A stretch of DNA of 64,000 bases from Odiellus spinosus (taxonomy: Eukaryota; Arthropoda; Arachnida; Opiliones; Phalangiidae), in contig OY987228.1 in the NCBI GenBank assembly GCA_963920705.1, forward strand, positions 14,677,187-14,741,186, given 5' to 3'. A program made the translations under genes and the position numbers. Of the stretch, positions 1 to 12,836 are shown piece by piece (positions within the stretch are counted from its first letter, which is position 1; each line of letters starts with the position of its first letter). Under the pieces are notes generated by a model that saw only the letters and a program-made list of their open reading frames with translations, did not search any database and was not told where the DNA came from.

Positions 1-2350
1 TACATATAATTAAGGCATAATTTAAAATCCTTGAAGAAAATACGGACGTTAGAAATAAACCAATTATAAACCACTTTTCATTGGGTAAGTGAATTTTTTG
101 GTTCCACTTGAAAGAAGAACTGTAAGACACTGAGGAAGTGAAAACCAAAATAAAAAGAAATTGAAGAAAAAAAAAACAAAAAAAAACAAGTAAAACATTC
201 CAGTACCGAGTTATTTGTTGATAGTTTACGTTGCTAACGTTCTACCCTCAGACCCGTCGCAGTCTGCGAACCATCAAAAGCGAAAATAGAACTCCCACTC
301 CCAATCGCTACATAACTCTTTCCTAAATAAATCCTATCTCAGTGACGTAATTCAGTAGATAAATCATCGTGTCACCCAGTTAAATAGAAATAGCTCGAAT
401 CCTCGTAGAGATAAGTTTCTAGGCGTTGTACTCTAAAAATGAGAGTACACCGAAAAGAAAGGAAAAGTTGTCAAAACGAAAGGGGAAAGCCATTAATTCG
501 GGCGAACGGGGGTCCCACATTAAAATAATTACGGAGCCATTAAAGCGAAATGACAATGGACGTCCGTTGTATATACCCTTTACCCTCTTTTACGAGCGCA
601 CCCATCCAAAAACGAGTGTTCCATCTCCGGGAAAATAGTCACGCTTATACGTGTGTAGAATAATTTGTCATATCTATTTGTTAGGCCTATTTAAAAACCT
701 TTCTATTTTCGCCATATACAAATGTCAACAGTTTCTGGTAATAAACAGTATTTAAGACTCAAATTAATTTAAGCCCAAATCCTAGACCAATAATTCTCCA
801 GAAATTTAGAATACATTGTGCCCTAAATAAAGCTTTTCTATCCTTTTTTTCTTAATTTTAACTTCAATATTGAGAGAGAAAAAAATTGATTCAAGGGATT
901 CCCCCACGTCCTAAAAGATGGAAAATAATTCTATGTAACTTTTCACGCTGAACACGATTGTATAATTATGATAAGTCGCAATTGATAGGATGTTTGTGAT
1001 AGAAGTATAATCGAAAATATGCAGTGAGATTGAAAGACAATTCCTTCCGTGAACCCCTTACAGTACTCATTCTACGCGTCTGCACAAATGTCCAACCGTT
1101 GAGCTTGGGTCAAAATTAAGCCTAGCAGCATACAAATTAATGTTTATCTTAAGGGAGAAGTGCTTCAGACTCAGTGTTTTGTAATATAACTATCGTGTTC
1201 AGAGTGAAGAAAAGTTATGATGGAATTCATTTATTTCCCACTTTTAAGGTATACGTCTAAAAGAACGAAATTTCCTTTCTGAGATCACTCTTTAACTCTG
1301 AGAAAACGTCCATCGATCTAACATTTTTGAATTCCGAAAGACCTTGGGGTCTATCAGAAGACTATCAGCGAAAAAAAAAGGCTTACAAGTGTCTTATACT
1401 TTTAAGCATTAAATAGCAATGATATACTTCTCTCAGGTTGAATAATGCAACTACTGAGTGATTTGATTGATCACCACTAGCAAATATTTGGCCATCGGTA
1501 ATTGGAAATTAAAACTAATCAATGACAAAGTTTTAACTGGATTTTATCTACCTCTTTACTCTCTTCATTGCCCTCTAAGGTGAATCAATCACCAGTATTT
1601 GAGTGATTTCCTATTTCGTCGTAGAAAAACATTGAGAACGATTTACGTCAAAAACGTCGTAGAAATTAGGATTCTAAACAGAGAACAAGTCTTTCCCTTA
1701 TTGGTCTACGTTCTAATGCCTATTAAATGATAATATTAAATATAGAAGATAAATCTTACCCTTTTTTTTTGCGCAAAGAAATAAAATTATATATTTTTTA
1801 ATTTATAACTTTTTAAAAATTTAATAGCGTTAATTTCGGGTTATTTTAAGGACTGTAAGGGTTTTTAAAGGGAAAATTTATGTAGGGGAGGTTTTTATCA
1901 CTTATCTAAAAGGTGGAGCGGAAAAAAATGAATGCATCATCCAACGGAAAGAGCACCCACCCTTTTTTGGAACAAACGAGCCGCTAAATTTGGACCTTGT
2001 TGATCCGTATATGGACGTCACGCCATCTACTCTAACTTGTACGTTATAATCGAAATTGGTTTACATTTAAATGAACGTAACTTATCACGTTTGAGCTTCA
2101 ATTAAAAATTTTAAAGATGTCTAGTTGCCAAAACAAAAACGTTTGATTAATAATTAGTTGTTCCGAGGAGTGATAGATCAATATTGATCAAATTGGTTTT
2201 GACAAGTGAATCATTTTGTAAATACCCCTTATATATTTAAATTAAAACAGAATGGAAAGATATGGCAGCCACATTCTGATATTTTCTAAAAGTGATTAGC
2301 GACCGAAACTTATCTAGGTGGCGCTGCGGCTCTCATGTTTTTCTCGTCTG
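1..2350. other. Non-coding, no gene seen
   Basis: AT-rich sequence with only short chance open frames, the longest being 70 codons (426-638, lysine-rich, unrecognised). Poly-A-rich tract at 160-190. No repeat family of the window was recognised here. Confidence 0.6.
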
Positions 2351-2795
2351 TTAATGGGAGAATGCAACCTATAACAACAAGTGATTTTTTATCGATTCCT
2401 TATTGTTTAAATAGGCCTAATACACTAGTGAAGAAAATTTACGAACAAATATTAAACTACAAATAAGGTTAAAACTTATCCGGAAAATAGGCTTAGCGGG
2501 ATTCATGGAGATCCTGATTTCCTGGCGTTTATAAGGTCTAGCGACCAATCGAACGCGATTGTAAGTCTCGTGGAGATCTCTCGTGAACGACGGGCCTTTG
2601 CTCATTGGTCGCTAGACCTTACACGGAGGCAATTCAGGATCTCCATGAATCCCGCTAAACCTATTTTCCGAGCAAGTTTTAAATCTATTTCTAGTTTAAT
2701 ATTTGTTTTATAAACTTTTTATTGGTGGATTAGGCCTATTTAAACGATAAGTAATCGATAAAAAAATTACTTATTAGTTTGCATTCTCCCTTTAA
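2351..2795. mobile_element. Palindromic TTAA-flanked MITE, copy A (full)
   Basis: The element is 437 bp (2355-2791) flanked by TTAA on both sides, with ends TGGGAGAATGC and GCATTCTCCCT. The two halves are near-complete inverted copies of each other (for example GATTCATGGAGATCCTGA against CAGGATCTCCATGAATC), so a single strand would fold into one long hairpin. There is no coding capacity; the short open frame at 2417-2605 is a by-product. The TTAA target suggests mobilisation by a piggyBac-superfamily transposase, which is not present in this window. Confidence 0.88.
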
Positions 2796-3059
2796 GGTGT
2801 TGTTCCCTGTACTAACTCCCAACACCTAAGGTTTTCTATGGCGAATAACAGGACGACGCGCTGGAGTTTTCGGTAGCGAAATTTACTTGATACCATATTA
2901 ATTTATCAATAGCGTCTTTTTAATTTATAAAATTAATCAATTAAGACTTAATTAATTTAAAATCATTCTTGGTTAAATTTTGAGAAACACTGGCAATATT
3001 GTAATTCGCCTATATTTTTGCTTTACTCGTGTATTAACAGCAGTTTTTAATGAACTATA

Positions 3060-3130
3060 TTTATTTATTATGAGGTTTAACATTGTGTATTAGACCGCCT
3101 ATCATTTAATTACTCTGCAAAGATCTCTGA
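3060..3130. repeat. Dispersed 'TAATCCGCC' repeat copy
   Basis: GAGGTTTAACATTGTGTATT, then AGACCGCCTATCATTT and CTCTGCAAAGATCTCT. The upstream CTCGTGTATTAACAGCAG also matches the CTCGTGTTTAACAGC block of the 41.3 kb copy. Confidence 0.4.
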
Positions 3131-3827
3131 GTGGATGAAGTAGCCCTATTTTCGAAATCAAGTACTAGAGGGCGACAGTTCCCGCGAAAATCGATTCATG
3201 TTGTTAGCTTACAACTTCTAACTTCTAACACTACACGGCGGGAAAGAGACAACTGCCGCATAAACCATACTACGAGAAAATGCATAACGTCTAAAGGTTT
3301 TACATGCGCGAAAAAAATGTTTTTCAATTATAAAATGAAACAAAAATTAAAGAATCGTCTAATATATATTAGAAACTTCATTCAGTCAAATTAATTTAAT
3401 TGAGACCTATATCATATATTATCAAATACTTCCGAATATCTCTTGTACACCATGATTGTCTGTCTATTGGTTTAAATGCAATAATGTGAAAGGCAGGAAT
3501 AATGGATAATACTGTACTATTATTATACACTCTTATTTTCGTACTGTCTTTCATTATATCGCATCTAAGTCAGTAGACGGACTATAACCACGGCCACTCA
3601 GTCAAAAGCCCATTCCAGAAGATCCTATATGTACCCGCTCTAATCCCCTCAATAGGTTTAAAGAAACGCGGCTAAAAAAGACAAACATGTCAAAAGTAAA
3701 GAAATACAAGAGCAAACAAGTTGAGCTCGATAAAGAAACGTATTTAAGGTTTTTTCTTTTTCCTTTAATGTCAAAGGTCAAAGTTTTTAGGAGAGATGTT
3801 TTTCGCGTCTCGTGCATCATCCTATTG

Positions 3828-4208
3828 TCAACAACACGAGATCAACACAATCGCGGAGGAGGAAAGGGAATGCGCGCACCTGCGAACGCTAGGCTTATAC
3901 TTGTAGACGGTTAAGCGCGAGAACAAGTATTTTGTTATGTCCAGTCTCTGTCTGGGCGTGCAGCCTATAAACCAAAATAAAGAAAAGCACTTAACTGTGG
4001 AACGCGCTAAGTAAAGAGACCGACCGATGAATTCTTGGCCGTCACATTCCAATATCAAAACCCCAGACTGATACAAGGGTGCGCGTTGAGAAAAAGATGT
4101 TACTTCGAAGTTCGTTAGGCCCGCGGTATTGAGTTCTAAATCGTTAATTTGCCCCGCATGGTAAACTATTTCACTCTCGTAGGAACTGCGCATTGCTGAA
4201 AGCTGCAT
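3828..4208 (-). CDS. Unrecognised open frame of 126 codons
   Basis: This is a frame of moderately balanced amino-acid composition in a locally G+C-richer patch, without recognisable domain, signal peptide or membrane segment. Only its first half (to about residue 65) has coding-like composition; the rest is serine, cysteine and arginine rich. There is no supporting splice structure or neighbour. Chance occurrence is quite possible. Confidence 0.12.
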   Translation of the reverse strand: MQLSAMRSSYESEIVYHAGQINDLELNTAGLTNFEVTSFSQRAPLYQSGVLILECDGQEFIGRSLYLARSTVKCFSLFWFIGCTPRQRLDITKYLFSRLTVYKYKPSVRRCAHSLSSSAIVLISCC

Positions 4209-5962
4209 GTAAGTGGGTTTTTCTGCGGTACATTAATTATTGCGAGAGCGTTAACTGACTGTTATAGGGATTGATCTATTCTAGGTGCTTTTTAGACCAA
4301 AAGGAACTTTACTCGGGTTTGGATATTAATCCCATGGTAGTTACAAAACCATATTATTCCAGAAATATCTTACAACCATTCTTCGTAAAGAAAACAAACT
4401 TCTGTTTATTTTAGGTAAGGGGTGTGGGGTCAGTCTGATCCAGGAATGAAGTATACCTTAACATTACAAATGAGTAATAGTTTGAAGAATAGTTTTAGAA
4501 GAGTTGTTCGCAATTTGAAGGGTTCCAGTTTGTTATAGTTTTTGAACACGCGCCCAGAAATTCGCTATACCCGTAATTTATTTATGAAGTATTTTAAAAT
4601 AGCCCTTCGCGCAATAACTTCATCATTCCTCTAGTATTTGCAAAGAAATAAGAAAAATCTGACTTTTTTTTTTCTTTCTTCTCGTGATAGAAAGCCCCCT
4701 CGGTTTTTCAATTGAAAGGGAAAAGCTCAGTGGAGAAAATTTGATGTAAATTTGGGATTTTTTTTTTTATTATTTCTTTCTTCTCCTCGCTACAGCCTTT
4801 TACTATCTTCTACGCCGAAAAAATAATAAAAAAAAAAAAAGAAGTTGGGAAGAAGGATGAAGAAAGACCGTGATTCGAAGTGGCTTGAAATTTCCCTCGG
4901 GGATACCCAGGGCAACCTACGTACCACTCCTTTTAGAATCTAAAGCCAAAAAGGTTTTTCAAAATGGCGGAAGATATTCTCTCTCCTATATACGAATTTG
5001 ATTTCCTATTTTAGTTTCTTTCTATTCCACTCGTAAACATTTCATTTTAATACATACACAAGTATTTACCAATATGACCACGCTTAAACATGATTCACGA
5101 GTTTCACGTCACGGAGAAGAATACTCTAACATAAGAGACGTTATATGAATGTTCATTTTGATTACAAGTAACGCCGGCAAGGCTTAGCTGTCTGAAATCA
5201 GATTTTACACTATTAAGGTGTTGTTTCCTCATCTATCTCACTCAAAAATCAATTGAAAATAACAATATTATCTGTTATTAATATTTCTATGAACAATCAT
5301 CATCTGTTTGATTTGAAACATTTTTCTCCAATCGTCACAAATCTTGACTTGAAAATTATAAATTGTGCTGTGAGGGTGTAGTGATTGCAATGAAAGCTAA
5401 AGGTTTATATAGGGTACCACCTGGAATTGCCTATTGACATTACTATTCTTAGCAAAGCGTGCCCCTTGCATTCGTGTTTCTCTGTGTGCTTTTATGAATC
5501 TGTCTATAGTGGAATGATTTCTTCACCTCCTAACCGGTTCTCTGTCCTCCCCCTTATTTACACGGAATAAAGTCTATAACATAAACATTTTTCTCCCGTT
5601 GTGTCTCCAAAAAAAAAACAATTCCCAAGAAAAAGACGCGAGCCAAGAGTAGCGTTGTTATCGTTGTTTAATTAACAAAAAGAAAAATTGCTATCCGGTA
5701 AACCTCTGAGGATTTGCGGAACAAGTTATAATTAAAACAAGAGGGAAAATCGTTCGGCAAATCTTTTTCCCAATCAGATTAAGCCGAGCCGAATAAATGG
5801 GGGAAAACTGATTGTCAACTTATCCTAAACTCGAAACGAAACATTTGAATAAGGTCGCGACTATGAACCGAAGACACCCCAACAATAGTTGGGGGTTAGG
5901 TTGTCGTCAATCTATTCCTTACTTAATCCGTCAATCTTACCAGGAGTATATAAGAACCTCAT

Positions 5963-6353
5963 TTAAAGGGAGAATGCAACCTAACAACAAGTGATTGTTT
6001 ATCGATTCCCAAGAGTTTAAATAGGACTTATCCACCAGTAAAACAATTTACAAACAAATATTTAACTTACCCGGAAAATAGGCTTAGCTGGATTCATGGA
6101 GATCCTAAATTTTTGGCACTGATTCAACGACCAACCAAATGTTATTTGAAGTCTCATGGTTATCTCGCCTTAACGACGGGTCTTTGCTCATTCGTCGCTG
6201 ACCCATCAATGCGTAGAAATTCAGGATCTCCAAGAATTCAGCTAAGCCTATTTTCCGGGTAAGATTTAAATTTGTTTGTAAAAATGTTTACTGGTGGATT
6301 AGGTAAGAAATCGATAAAAAATTACTCGCTGTTAGGTTACATTGTCCCTTTAT
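5963..6353. mobile_element. Palindromic TTAA-flanked MITE, copy B (near full)
   Basis: The element (5967-6349) has left flank TTAA and right flank TTAT, so one target copy has decayed. Its left end reads AGGGAGAATGCAACCTAACA, the best-preserved form of the terminus. The right arm has lost a short piece around the segment that reads CCTATTTAAACGATAAG in sister copies. Same inverted-half structure as the 2.4 kb copy. Confidence 0.87.
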
Positions 6354-8273
6354 GGCGAAGTATGAAACGTTTAGAAAATCGTTTCGCCGTAAAACTCAGC
6401 GAATTGAGACACTACTTTACTCACGTAAAAATAGTTATATCATATTTACATGAGCAAACATTTTCCCGCGATCTCTTACGGAACTATTGAGAGTTAAAAG
6501 CAGACAGAAAAAATATTGGAGTAGACTGTTAGTTGAAAAAAACAATCTATTCTTCACTTTCACTTCGTTAATTTGAAAAGTTTTAGGGTTAAAATTTGTC
6601 GTAAAAAAGGAATGAAGTTATAAGTAAAAGTAGAGAGGAAAAGGGGTGGGAAAAGTGGGGTTTATTAGTCAACGATGGAAAATTTCCCTCTCGAATCGTC
6701 ATTGGTTAAGAAAATGGATGGTGTATGTTGTACGGCGCTAGTTGTTCCGCCTCCCCTATTCCCAATCTGTCGATCCGGATAACTGGCCTCCTTTGATCTT
6801 TTCGATTATAGAAGCTGCCATTTTGGAGAAGAGAGAATGAAGACAGGGGGCCTTTTCCCAGCTAGACCCGATACGTTTTCGAATCCCGAGATCACGAGTA
6901 TATGGAAGCGAAGGGGCCGAGTCGTCCCTCGGCAAAATAACTAGTTTAAGGAGCGCGAAAACGCCATCCATTAGAGAAGGAAGAGGAGAGAGAGCGGCGG
7001 AGAAAGAGACGCTTTGCTAAAAGCTTTCGGGTTGCCGCCACCGCGCTATATAGTTTATAGAGAAGCGTTGGCGGCTCTTTTCCGAAACAAAAGTGAGTTT
7101 CCACTCGAGGTGTTTGCCGCAAATCTTTTTGGCGCTAAAGGCAAGCCATTAGGAGAATAGGACCAGAGCTAGGGTAGGGCTGTTGGGACGGGCGCCTATG
7201 GCGTTTACCAGCCAACGAAAGACGACGAAGACGAGCTTCCAAAGCTTGTTGTTGTTGCTTTTATCAGCGAGCTTTCAAAAGAGGCTATATGGCTTCGCGA
7301 AGTCGCAGCCCTAGCCACTTTAGCCGTTAATTTCGTTTACTCCGATGTTGCCAAAGTACAAGCGACTACTCGCGTGTCCCCTCCTTCTCTTCCTACTATC
7401 CCGCTTGCCGAATTAGGCCCCGCTTCCTTCGATACAAATTTTATATAGGGCGACATTTTCCCGACACGCCCTTAAATGAAATTCAATCAGAATCCAAGGA
7501 TTGCGTAACCGAGAAATTTTATACTGAAGAATATATTTTTCCAAGTCAGATATGATGAGGTACATATAAAGAACGAAACACTTTTCAATCTATGTTTGTT
7601 TAAGAGTCTATAATTTTACAATGTGGTACATATGGGGATTCTACAAAATCTACAGTTTCGGCTCATATCCTTAAGTTTATATAACACTAAAGAAAGTACA
7701 AAAATTGGTTCCTTAATTTTGAAGGATAATAAAGGCTCGAAAGATTTAAATTAAGATACAGGAGTTTAAGACAAGACGTATTCGCCCGAAACAAAGATAA
7801 AAATTAACCACTCGTGAAATTCAATAAATGGGTGAGGATTAGGTTTATTACAATTACTATAGATTATAGCGTCTCTCTTCTACCATTAACTCCTTCTGGC
7901 ATGATTTAAGAGTAAACTGCCAGCGATATTGGGAACTTGAATCCGCGTAATATAGGTCTGTGCGAACCAAACCAAACAATCGATTGGGAATTATCTCTTC
8001 GGTGGCATAACGCACGCGTAAATGATTGCAAATAAAGCTTTGGTTATGGTTGGAGCTTAAACAAATCCGAAAGGGCCGCCAATTTTCACCGGGACAGTAT
8101 AGACTACACGCTTGGACTATTCTAAAATCTTCGGCACACGACCAACCGGACGAAAATGAGGGCGATGAGAAAACCTCTGTCAAAATATGGTAAATGGAGA
8201 GCCTATATACGTATCGTTTCACCATTCTCTCGCTCTCCGGATATTCGTCGTTGAGGCTAAGCTGATCCTTTAC
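6354..8273. other. Non-coding with CpG-rich patch 6700-7480
   Basis: The CpG-rich patch contains purine-rich tracts and a minus-strand CAAAATGGCAG start-like/YY1-like word near 6820, but its frame closes after 21 codons without a donor. It could be a promoter or 5' UTR of an unseen transcript. Confidence 0.4.
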
Positions 8274-8294
8274 CTGAATACACGTGGCGGCCAT
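8274..8294 (-). CDS. Possible first coding exon (MAATCIQ-) of an unidentified gene
   Basis: On the minus strand an ATG in favourable context (CAACAATGGCCGCC) starts MAATCIQ and meets a canonical donor CAG|GTAAAG at phase 0. A CpG- and purine-rich patch lies just upstream (8295-8400), as at many first exons. If unspliced, the frame stays open for 145 residues to 7857, with no domain I recognise. No matching downstream exon was found by eye on the minus strand below 7.8 kb. It is either a real exon of a gene extending leftward or a chance match. Confidence 0.25.
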
Positions 8295-9173
8295 TGTTGC
8301 TACCCTCTCGTAAACCAGAAAGAGAGAATCAGAGAGGAGTGAGAGAGAGGGAAAGAGAGGAAGGAGGTTTAATCTATACGTAGTCGAGAGAGAAGGGGAG
8401 ATTCCGTTTCCTACAGTCGCTTAGATTTGTTATTTTACTCTATAACATAACTCGGATAAAAAAGTGAAATTTAGACATTTCCGGAAACAAATGACCAACG
8501 GGTCATCTTCCGTCGTTAGATTTCGTGTTCCATGTTCACTATCCCCCTCAAAAACAATCACCTGTATCTATCGAAACACCAATGTATATGGGTTATGGAA
8601 GTTTAAGGTATCATTTACGTTTCTTTCGCAACCATTCAATAAAAACTAAATAAATTGAAGTATTTATTTAGTATTTAAATTTGAGGGTACTAATGGCAAA
8701 TCACACCTTCCAAAAAATAATAGCGAACAAACTATTGAATAATAAGCAATCCCATTTTGATAATTTTAACCATGGAGAATTGAAGTTATTTCTACAAAAT
8801 AAAATTATCAAAATGGATATATGATTTTCACAGTTAATAAGCAATTACAAGTGGACCAGTCTGTCTAACCAAAAACACATCCGTTTCGAAGTTTTGACTG
8901 TATTGCTAAACCATGAACATAAACAATTTCACGGTTTTATATGCAAATAATAATTCATAATGGTAGAATTGTCCATAAACCGTATTTAAGCGTTTTTAGA
9001 AATCAAGGGAAATTAATCTTCCAGGGGTTTTTATAACTTTTATTTCGCAAAGACACGCCAGTAATTTTTATTCCCAGAATGGATATTTGACACTTATTTG
9101 GGAGACACGAGTCCTAGGGCGCTTTTAGAAGCGAAACAGGTCGACTTACGGATCTCCTGTCAGGTGAGGGTTA

Positions 9174-9191
9174 ATATATATATATATATAT
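9174..9191. repeat. (TA)n microsatellite
   Basis: An uninterrupted run of about eight TA units. Similar short runs occur at 34227-34240 and 58326-58340. Confidence 0.9.
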
Positions 9192-10659
9192 TTATCAGAC
9201 GGAGGGAGTTAATTTCATTACCAACACGCATCTAGACCGACAAGGGTAAGAACTAGCGATCGCTTGGAGCGAAAGATTTCCCCTTTTCCACTTACATTTC
9301 AAATAAATACTGCCACTTTCGCGAGGGTTTTCTAGTCAATTATGAACATGCAAGATAAATTTATGTTTAAAAAATAATATTAAAAGAGTTTCTTACGAAA
9401 AGCGATCGAGAGACGCAATCCGCCTATAATTCTTTTGTATATAAACGAGCGGGCAAATAATTACACTCTAATTAATTTTAATTAAAAACATTAGCGCCTA
9501 ATGAAGATCAAAGAAGCTTTTGTTTTAAGGCAACGTTCGAAAAACACTTTCGAGGGGGATATAAAAAAATTGAAAATGAACACATCAGGGAGTTCGTTCA
9601 TAGATAATGTCTGAATATCAAAAGGGAACGTAGGAAAAACTTCTTAAAGAGAGGGTGAAAATTAAAGTCGGCCTCTTGTATTAGTTATCCAAAATTTAAA
9701 CTTCATTATATTGGGTAATATCTCCAAAAATATGAAAGGTTAAAAAAATATAGAGATTAAATACCTACAACGACAAAAATGATATAACAGATTAATTCAC
9801 AAAACGTGAAGTCTATAACCAAGTTCATTTGAATTTTCACTCTCCCTTTATGATTCCTGCTCTATTTTAAAAAATTTTACAGCTTAAACTACGTTAACCA
9901 ACTCCGTTCGAATAGTTTTTACGATTTCAAAAAACAAAGCACGTACTTCGCGGAAAGAGAAGCAAAATGAAGTAGGAGGAGCGAAAAAAAATTAGAGAAA
10001 AAAATTGGGAGGCGGCTTTGCTGTGTGTCTTTCCAGTTTTAAAAGTTTATTTCTTATCCCGCGAGGCGATTGATCCATATACACCCAGGGAATGCCCGGA
10101 ATTCAAGAAAAAAAGGAGGAAATTTTAAAAATGCTTTACACGCTACTTTCATCATAAAATAACATTTTTTTTTTATTTTTTTCCTTTTGCAAAGCTCTTT
10201 GGTATATACAAGAAAGAAAGATAAAATGGAAAGCGTAATATATTTTCCCCAAACGCGTATTTTTATATATTCTCAAAGAGACTAGTGTATTCCAAGTATT
10301 CCAAAAGTGTTTACACCCCCGTTGTAGCCTACGCAATATACAGTCGTGGTCTGCTTTCCCGGCACACAAAGAATTCCATAAGGATCTACGAGTTATAGCT
10401 TTTTCTATATTTTGTTATTATTTATTCTTCTAAGAAGATCCAACGTATGTTCGCGAAATAATTCAGAATGAAGCTATGTTCGGGGAAGCTGGAAAATGAC
10501 GTTGATGTTGATGGGAATTAAAATACACTCATACAATACTTTATACACGTTACTTTCATTAAGGGGCATAATTAAGATGAAGACCAAATTATTTTAAATC
10601 GATTAAGAGAGTTAAAGTAGGCTTGAACGAGGGGGAAGTCATTCTCGATTTTGTTGTAC

Positions 10660-10760
10660 AACTGAGTTAACTTTTGATTCGGCTTTGACTGTGCAAAGAG
10701 TTCGAACTCTTGTGAACTCTGAGTCCAGCTTCGGTAGGGCTAAGAGTTCAAACATTTTGT
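10660..10760. repeat. Short dispersed repeat with GAGTTCGAACTC core
   Basis: TTCGGCTTTGACTGTGCAAA followed by GAGTTCGAACTCTTGTGA. A similar stretch is at 21951-21992 (GGCTTAACTTGACAGTACAA, then AGAGTTCGAACTCCTATGAG). The core resembles a Pol III B box, but no A box at the right spacing was found. Confidence 0.3.
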
Positions 10761-10803
10761 ACACCTGAGTTCTCAAGCGTCTGACCCCTCGGGCTTGAAT
10801 ACC

Positions 10804-10968
10804 TTATTAGCGTCCAATGACATTAATCGATATATAAGAGAGGGGAGTTCAGGTAATCTCCATGAGTCCAGCTAAGCCTATTTTGATGGTAAGTTTTAAA
10901 TTTCTTTCTAGTTTAATAAATGTTTTTTATTTTTTTTACTGTTAGATTAAGCCTATTTAAACGATAAG
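10804..10968. mobile_element. Palindromic MITE, copy I (right-half fragment)
   Basis: A fragment starting in the centre of the element (CCAATGACATTAATCGAT, like the 60.35 kb copy). It runs through CTCCATGAGTCCAGCTAAGCC to CCTATTTAAACGATAAGG. The terminal piece of about 45 bases is missing, and so is the whole left arm. Confidence 0.7.
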
Positions 10969-11164
10969 GTTTAATCCCTAGATTTGTGTTGGACGCTTCT
11001 TTTAAAATAATCGTTTGCTTCTATTATTCATCTGAGTTTTCTCTTGTTTAAAACATATTTTCAATGACTTGTTTTTTTCCCCCAATGAGGATGTGTATCA
11101 ATCTGCCTGATGAGCTTTCCCACGAACAAAATTAATCATATATCAAAAACGACTTTCACTCAGA

Positions 11165-11240
11165 CTATGAAGTTTAACGTTGAATATTAATCCGCCTTAA
11201 CTTCCACTAGTGAGCAAACTGCTCTTGAATTAAAGTTATT
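11165..11240. repeat. Dispersed 'TAATCCGCC' repeat copy
   Basis: AAGTTTAACGTTGAATATTA followed by ATCCGCCTTAACTTCCACTA and GAGCAAACTGCTCTTGAA. Same arrangement as the 27.2 and 41.3 kb copies but more diverged at the 3' side. Confidence 0.4.
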
Positions 11241-11899
11241 AGTTTTTGTTTCCATTACCAGTTACGCGTACGCGAGCAACGCGCAACTAGAAGAAAATAA
11301 AACTAGAAATTTAAAAGCGGCGACTGTGCAATTCTCGTAAATTAAATCCCCAAAATATTTCGTCGGGTGAATATTATTCATCATTCATCCATCCATCCGC
11401 CCGCCCAGACCGGCTTCATATATTTTGGAAACTTTTCACAGAGTTTTCCTACCCAACTATTTATAGCGAATTAAGTTCACTAATTCGGTGTTCGAAACTC
11501 CGCTCACCCTACGCCGCTATATGGTTCGGAAGAAACCCCTAAAATTTCTGGTACTCCCTCTTTCGTTTTGCATACCATTATCTTTTCTTACTCTCTAAAA
11601 TAGAAAATTAGAGAGGGAAAGGAGTCGCGAATTAATTTGATCCCAAAAGTTTATTCAGAATCAATTTGAGATTTCAGAGCGCGCAAAGAAAGGCTTACCC
11701 TATACCTCTTAAGTCTAGTTCAGACGAGGCGAACTGAGGAGCGAATGTAGACCATAACAAAATGGTCAAGCTACACTCCCTCGTCACCTTTCAATCGTCA
11801 CCAGCGGTTAAAACCACAATGAAAAAATTATAAAAGCCCTCATAACTGTTAAGCCTAATTAGTGACTGAAGAAATAATATGAATAACAACTAAATTAAA

Positions 11900-12333
11900 G
11901 GTATATCCAGAGGTATATAATAACCCCCTTCGGGGGGAAGTATGAAAGCCCCTATACTACCAATGCTAAAAATCACGAACAACAAGAGCCCGCTGCTGAC
12001 TATCTAAGCCACTAGCTCGCGCTGGACTTCTCAATGTCGCTACTCTAGTAAATGGTCTTTGTATAAACAAGACGGCTCGATTTGTGTTTAGAACTTCCTG
12101 TCTCAGGAGTCAGGCTGTCTGTTAAAATGGAGTCGAAGGTTGACTTCAGCTCGCAAGTTCCGGAAGTGTGCGTAGGGAATATTTAGTGAGGTTCAAAATG
12201 GTGTAACTATTTTTTGGGAGTAAAGCGGTGTGTCGATCCGCCGCGATTTACGCCGGGCACTTGTTGTTCGTCGATTTTGCCTACCTTTCATACTTCCCCC
12301 CGAAGGGGATTATTATATACCTCTGGTATATCC
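11900..12333. mobile_element. 434-bp element with ~50-bp terminal inverted repeats
   Basis: The left end reads GGTATATCCAGAGGTATATA and the right end, reversed, GGGATATACCAGAGGTATAT. Both continue with TAATAA(C/T)CCC and a CCCCTTCGGGG hairpin before AAGTATGAAAG. The inverted repeats match over about 50 bases with few differences. The interior is unrelated and G+C-richer, with a short open frame beginning MESKVDFSSQVPEVC near 12127. No target duplication is obvious at the chosen ends. It is likely a non-autonomous DNA transposon of unknown superfamily. Confidence 0.72.
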
Positions 12334-12797
12334 CATAAATAATTATTATTCTCAAATAAATAAAAAACAGTTTTAACCATAGCTTTTTTAGTGATTGAAA
12401 CCGGTTTAAACTGACAGTTCAGTCCCGATATTAACGCTATAAGACAAAGTCTTGCTATGTACTTGATTCTAATATAGTAGAAGTTTAGTCCTATGTTGAA
12501 ACTTTCTCTGGTTTCTCACATAAAACCGTTCGACTTATTTGAGTTAAAAAGAACAAAGCTATAAATGTGATGTTTTTCTCCGCTCTGTAATCTACAGTGT
12601 TTTTGAAATACCGAACGTCACTTCATAAACACTACTCAATACGGGGCGAACACTGAATTTCGAGTTGTTCAAAACTAGCTAGAACGTCAACTGTAAAACC
12701 AATTTTAAAGCCGCATTACAAAAAAAAAAAAAAAAGAGCATCGCATTCTTCCTTGGGCCTTTTTCGCTGGTAAGAGCAAGAACGAATGAGGATGAAG

Positions 12798-12836
12798 AGA
12801 AAGAGAGAGAGAGAGATAGATAGATAGAGGAGAGAG
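12798..12836. repeat. (GA)n / (GATA)n microsatellite
   Basis: A GA run passes into three GATA units. It sits in a longer purine-rich stretch (12776-12860). Confidence 0.85.

Larger units (their letters stand above)
2796..5962. other. Non-coding apart from weak open frames
   Basis: It contains one dispersed-repeat copy (3.06 kb) and a G+C-richer patch with the weak 126-codon frame. Polypyrimidine/purine tracts lie at 4660-4860. No splice structure could be built. Confidence 0.5.
8295..10803. other. Non-coding, no gene seen
   Basis: A purine-rich, CpG-containing flank (8295-8410) is followed by AT-rich sequence with a (TA)n run. Short open frames at 8464-8649 and 10136-10369 have no recognisable content. 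Confidence 0.55.

Noticed and set aside
2417-2605. 62-codon minus frame
   Set aside because: It lies wholly inside the palindromic element at 2.35-2.8 kb.
10690-10720. tRNA gene suggested by GTTCGAACTC
   Set aside because: No acceptor stem pairing, anticodon arm or A box at the expected distance.
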